Made by a program: the position numbers and the translations under genes | In this document: positions 57,101 through 63,100 of the stretch, one piece after another | Layout of the letters: each line of letters starts with the position of its first letter | How positions within the stretch are numbered: the first letter of the stretch is position 1 | The notes under the pieces: model-generated | Told to the model about the DNA's origin: nothing | The model's database searches: none | Seen by the model: only the letters and a program-made list of their open reading frames with translations | Assembly (NCBI GenBank): GCA_949710005.1 | Contig: OX453275.1 | Span: forward strand, 32,778,218-32,842,217 | From: Ricordea florida | Lineage: Eukaryota; Cnidaria; Anthozoa; Corallimorpharia; Ricordeidae | DNA: 64,000 nt | Direction: 5' to 3'

Positions 57101-60100
57101 CTCTCTGATATGCAATTTTATGCCTTTCCTGGACGGAAGTTGGTTAACCGGGATGTTCTTTAAAGACATTTAAAATGCGCACAAGAAAAGACATTTTTGA
57201 ATTGGCATTCATAACTATCACTCAAATACGCGGCAACTCTAACTTTGATAAACAGAGGCAAATCTACCGATTTTTTTTCACACTTAAAAAAAATTGGAGG
57301 GAGTTACATTTTTATGTAATCTACTCACCAGCGACATCTATTGTGGCGTTGACTGTCTCTAACCGAAAGTCATTAACACTGGCCAGACCCCCGGCGTTTA
57401 TGACGAAACGTGTCATATTGAGAACAACTGGACCGTAAAGAGGAAGTCCAGTCGTGTGCAATAAACCACGTGACTTGATAGACATGTTGATAAACTTGAA
57501 GTGGCCTTGTTGTTCTCCAAAGGAGTTGGCAATCGACCAAAGATACAATTTGCCATATCTGTCTATTGTGTAATCGTCTGAGTCTGCCAATGTTCCATTG
57601 ATTTCCATGTAGACCTCTCTTAAGGAAAGTCGACGAGGTACTTCGAGAAATCCCTCGGGATAAACAAGACTATTGATTGGGAAATAAATGTCAACGAACT
57701 TGAATGTAACGGACTGGTAGCGACCAATATGGAGGACACCACTCCGATCCCCTCGAAGCGTGTGAGCATGGAGAGTGACGTTCTCGCGTGATCCGTTCCC
57801 GTACAAAGCAACATGTGAGTTGCCATGTAAATGAAATTCATCCACAATGTAATTGCTTGCTTCGTGGAGCCACGTGACCGCACCAACGTACCTCGTATCG
57901 TCGTAGATGCCGTTTTCGAGTTGACGAAGACGTCCTTCCGCTTTGTTAACAGCCCATGGGTACGCTAACCCGTAGTTGTTTATCTTAAGTACTCGGTAAT
58001 CGACTTGACTGCCGTTTCTAGTTTCAAGATACACGGTGCCTGATGCTCCCGGTTCGACACTACTCTCCCCACCCTTAGCGGAAAGGGTCCCATTGAAGTT
58101 TAGCATAGTGGTGTGAAAAATTGCTATTCGCCCGCCTGATCCACCACCCCCAGTGCTCGGTGACCCGGCTCCCCCCGTCACGGTAATCGTTCCATAGCCA
58201 TCTAGCTCCTCACACGCGATCCAGATACTTCCCCCGCTTCCACCACCAGATGTACTTGGAGGCGGACCATCCTCGCCATTTGCTGACAGATGCCCATCAA
58301 GTATTAAGTGACGTGTGTTGATTTTAAGTGCTCCGCCTCCTTGGCCACCGAGACCTCCCCGGGTGATAATGTTTTTCGCAGGACTGCTTGTTTGTGTGCG
58401 ATAGTCTCCAAAGTACAGTGTACCTGATAGTAAAGCAATCAAGAAAACAGAAAAACTCCCGCATTTTTGAAAATGTATATTACTCTTTCCATTGTGTCTT
58501 GTTCTATTGACAAACTACATCTAAAACCTGTATCTCAAAACTGAACGAAAGTGAATCGTAACCAAAGACTTTGTACAAGTGAAGAATTAACAGTAGTAAA
58601 TTGACCAGTCCTTAGCAAAAGATGCGTATATTTACCATAACAATTCCTACGAAATTTCTCTTTGAGGCACCAAGAAAACTTCGGTATGAATATTTGGCCA
58701 TCTGTCTCTTCAACTATCATCCCATAGAAATCTCGAGCTCATAATCTAATTGTTAATTAGTATACACCTACTCGGCAACCTTGGCATTTTGAGGTATCTG
58801 ATCGGGATCAGATCTCGGGATTTTCAACACTATCCACCACCTACAAGGTGAACAGTGCCGGGGATTCTGGGAAAGCCTAGTGCAAGTGATTTTCATTGTC
58901 ATTTCTGTGTGACTGAGGCTGCCTCATTGGTTTTTATAGAATAACTCAGATACTACGCGCGCGCTGATTGGTCGAAAACCTATGGGTTATTGTGCCGGTA
59001 AACCCATAGAAAAGAGAAACATTTTCTGTTTTAATTCAAGTTAGTTTGTAAAAGCAATAAACCGCAGTTTCTATGGGCTTACCAGCGTAATGATACCGAA
59101 AAAATTATTCTTTTCAATCTCGGTAGCTATTTTGCCACTATTCACCGCGATTTCAGAGAATAATTTTTTTTTTCAATTAAACAGCTTAGAAGAGTTCCTA
59201 AGTGGTTTTGAACAACTAAGCCAGCTTTTCCCAATTAGCTGAATCATACGAAAGGGCGACGATATGCGCTCACCATAATGCCGCCCGTAACCTCCAGCAC
59301 TTCCGTAGTCATACGGAGCTTTGTACGATCCGTAAAACTGACCCACGCGATTCGCACTTGTCCCACGTCCACCCGTCCCAGCATACCCTGCACCACTTGC
59401 ACCTGAACTGCTCCCAGACCCCTGACCAGGTCCCTCTGAGGGTTCAAATTCGTCTCCAGTCCTGCCATCTTTGGTGACGTAACCTGCATGGTTGTGACTC
59501 AGTTTTCCACCGGAATTAATCCTCAGCAGATGATGGACAGTTATGTTCAATTTGTTGTTGGATTTGAAGTGACCACCACCATAAATCTAATTCAACGAAA
59601 GAAGAACGATTTAAAGACATTTCAGCTGGGCATCTCACCTTTTGATCATTAGGAGTTTAAGCTAATAATAATTAGTTAAAATCTACTAGTATACCAATGC
59701 AATTGCCGAAATCTGATTGGCTGAGGTACTGCACACTATCAGCCATTAGAGTGCAGCACTTGGTTGAAAATCATTTTCAAAATGGCGACACCCTCGCGCT
59801 TTAGCGAAGTTTCGCAGGAAGATTTAGTGTTTTGGTATATTTTTTCACCGACACATTATTCGTTTATTATAATTTTTACTAAAACAATTAGATTATTCGC
59901 TCTCGATTTCTATAGTCGAATTTTTAATAAGTGCATACAGCCTGATGAACCAAACAAAAGCAAAAAAGATGTCAGAACTGGAGCGCGTGAAAACGCGTGC
60001 GAGCGAAGTTTGACTTCTTCGGATTGGTTAAGAAAGTTGCCGAGGATTTTTTTAGCTTTTCACTTTTCGTGGCAATGCAAAAATAACAAAATTACGGAAT

Positions 60101-63100
60101 TACTTTGGAAAACGAATTAGACACGCGATTGCGAATACCTTAAATGTTCGATAGTCGTACGGTTGCCCAAACATGGACGCTTGACTTTTTATAGTGCAAG
60201 AATAAGCACTGTCGTAAAATGAAAGTGCATAGTCGAGTTTTCCTACCGTGAGGTTAGTGAGCTTTATACGGCTGCTGGAATCTTTGTCATATGAATGAAG
60301 TTCAAACACTCCTCTGTCCTGGACGTGAAGGGCCTGGACCCAATATTCCCCTGGCAATGTTTCTTTCCCGAGGCTTGAATTTGAATCGGAGAAATAAGAC
60401 CCCCCATCAAACACAAACAAGTCTTGTACACCCCAGATCTAAACAGAAAAGAAAATTGAGACAGACGCTAATGAAAATTTCAACACAAACAAAATTAATT
60501 ACGATTACTCTAGTTTGTATTGGTCGAACGATATTTCCGGGATTTACCCAAAGTGGATGCAACATTTATCATGACAACCACCACGAAGTGTCTCCAAACC
60601 TCACACACACAGACTTATCACTGTTAATGGATATAAAAAACCTTACTGTCTCACAAGAAGCGGTTACTAAACAAAGATTTGCGCAAATCTCTACAATTAC
60701 CCGGTTAGGTTATCCTATGGCTCTCTTCCTACAGATTAGCAAACTTGCTGATAAAAGGGTAACGTTTTGGCCTGTGTCTGATGCATTAAAACAAGAAGTG
60801 GCGAAATGGCAAAACCAACTAATACGTAGCCTTACAATCTTGGCCAAAATGTTTCGGACAGTTTCCTGGATTCCCACTGAAAAATCAGTATCTCTGATTA
60901 CTCCCCACCCCCCCTCAAAAAAAAATGTTGATCACGAGAAGTCGGATACATGTGCAACATATTATGCAGTTTCCGTAGTTCAACACAGTGTAGGGGGGGA
61001 GCGATGAAAAATCTTTGTAAAAGGTTTCTGAGGAAGGACTATTTTGACGTTTTCAAATTACACAGAACCAGACAGGTGAACTGTCCCATAAGGGTTTGTC
61101 CACGACTGTAGCTATGTATAACAAGGCTTTGTATCCAGCTCTCACTTTCGCCTTCGTCTAACTCTCACATACCCACCCCTCCCTCCCCCCCCCCCCGCAT
61201 CCACATCCCAATCCAACGCGGCATCAACACAAACTCACAATCACATAGGAATTATAGAGTTTCTTAAGCTGATTCACATCACCTTTCCAGATGATTTGAA
61301 GCTGACTTGTTGGAGAAAGGCGCGTCTTGGAAGCAGCATACTACCATTTTCATACACACGCAGACCGAAAGGAATATCGGGATCAGTGACAGTAACAGAG
61401 AAGTTCTGTTTGTAACCGACATGAATGTACCCACTCTTGTCACCAAACACTCTATCGGCATGAAACTGCACGGGAGTCTGCAGACTGTTCAGTGGCATGA
61501 TAGCAAGCTGAGCAGATCCCCGGATATACACTTCACTGAAGCTGTGAAAATTAGTGCCAGCCGCTGGTTCTATCCAAGTTTTAGCCCCACCAAACCTCTT
61601 GTGCTTGTATCTAGAATTAAGAGACATGAATCGAAAATTCAAACAATCTTTTAAGAGCCGATAGACGTAACTAGAAGGTTGACCAGTGCGCACGGGAGGA
61701 GCGCGGGCGCACCAAAACACCTACGGCTGTAAACTGAGCTTAGGTCCGTTATTCCTGAACCCAAATACTTTGTGTAAGATCCCTCTATTGTCATATCCTT
61801 CTCAGGGGTTGTCTTTACCTATCAAGTGTCTGTTGGGTAACATTGTACTTACCACTAATTTGAGTATATGAAATGATTCATACTTGTATTGCAGGTGGAA
61901 ACGTATATGGAAATTTATCATTACATGTGCCCGGTTGGTCTACTGACCAGCAACTTCCTGTGACTACACACCCATCAAGAGTTACAAAAGTTAAGGGTGA
62001 TGTTTCTTACGTTCACACACGTATTCACGAGGAGGCGGGATCGAATCCCTTCCCAGTCTGTTCTTTTTCCAACTGCTAAATCGCAATTATTTGAATTGCG
62101 TAAATTATGCGGAGGTCAAATTCGTAACTGCTATTCCTACCTTTTCCACACCTCTTTTCCTGAAATAAACACCTCAAGCTCCAATAGAGGATTGGAGCTG
62201 GCTGAACGTGACAAATCCACATAAATCTTGGTTGCATTTCTCCTGACCGGCAGATCCACGTATGACCCCTGAACACAACCAATGCTCATTCTAACGTAAT
62301 TACTAGTCACAGGTACATCCATGTTCCCGTCATAAGTTGTCACCTATAATACAAGAACAATCAGTATCTCAGGTGCTTCGTATCATCGAGAGAGTGGGCC
62401 TAGCTTTGTAGAATTCTTTTGGGAGATTATCTTCGCCATGCAGATTATAAGATCGGAGAATTCCGAATTCTCAAATAGGGGTTTAAATGTATACGGAACT
62501 TCATTCTTTTGCAACATTCTAACACTGATATTCAAATCCAAGCAGTACGCAGGATGCTTGTCCCATGAACCTAGTTCAATGGCCTTGCTTTCAAGAGTCT
62601 CCTATAGCTCAGTAGTAGAGCGTCTGAACTAGTTATCTTTACTTTCAAGTCCTAACAGTATGCAGTATGTTTGTCACATGGACCTAGTTTAATGGCCTTG
62701 CTCCCACGAGTCTCCTGCAGCTCAGTGGTAGAGCGTCTGAACTAGTTATCTTTACTTTCAAGTCCTAACAGTATGCAGGATGTTTGTCCCATGAACCTTG
62801 TTTAATGGCCTTGCTTCCATAAGTCTTCTGTAGCTCAGTGGTAGAACGTATGAACTACTCATCGCAGGTTCATAGGTTCCACTCCTCAGTAATAAAACTT
62901 TTTATTTAACAAGCTTAATATACACCATCTTATTACATTAATTCACAATTTAATTTCCACAACGGTTGCCCATTTTCTGTTGATTTTAGACATCACACTT
63001 ACCCGGAAGTCAGAAGGAGTCCCACTGCAGTATGGGTAAATTCTAACGTGATTAACGAACACAGAACTTTTCAAATCCAATGTGAGTTTTGTGTTGCCGC

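Noticed and set aside
60291-61007. Plus-strand frame of 238 residues
   Set aside because: Its start overlaps exon 4 antisense and the rest lies in intron 3. No recognisable domain, no splice context.
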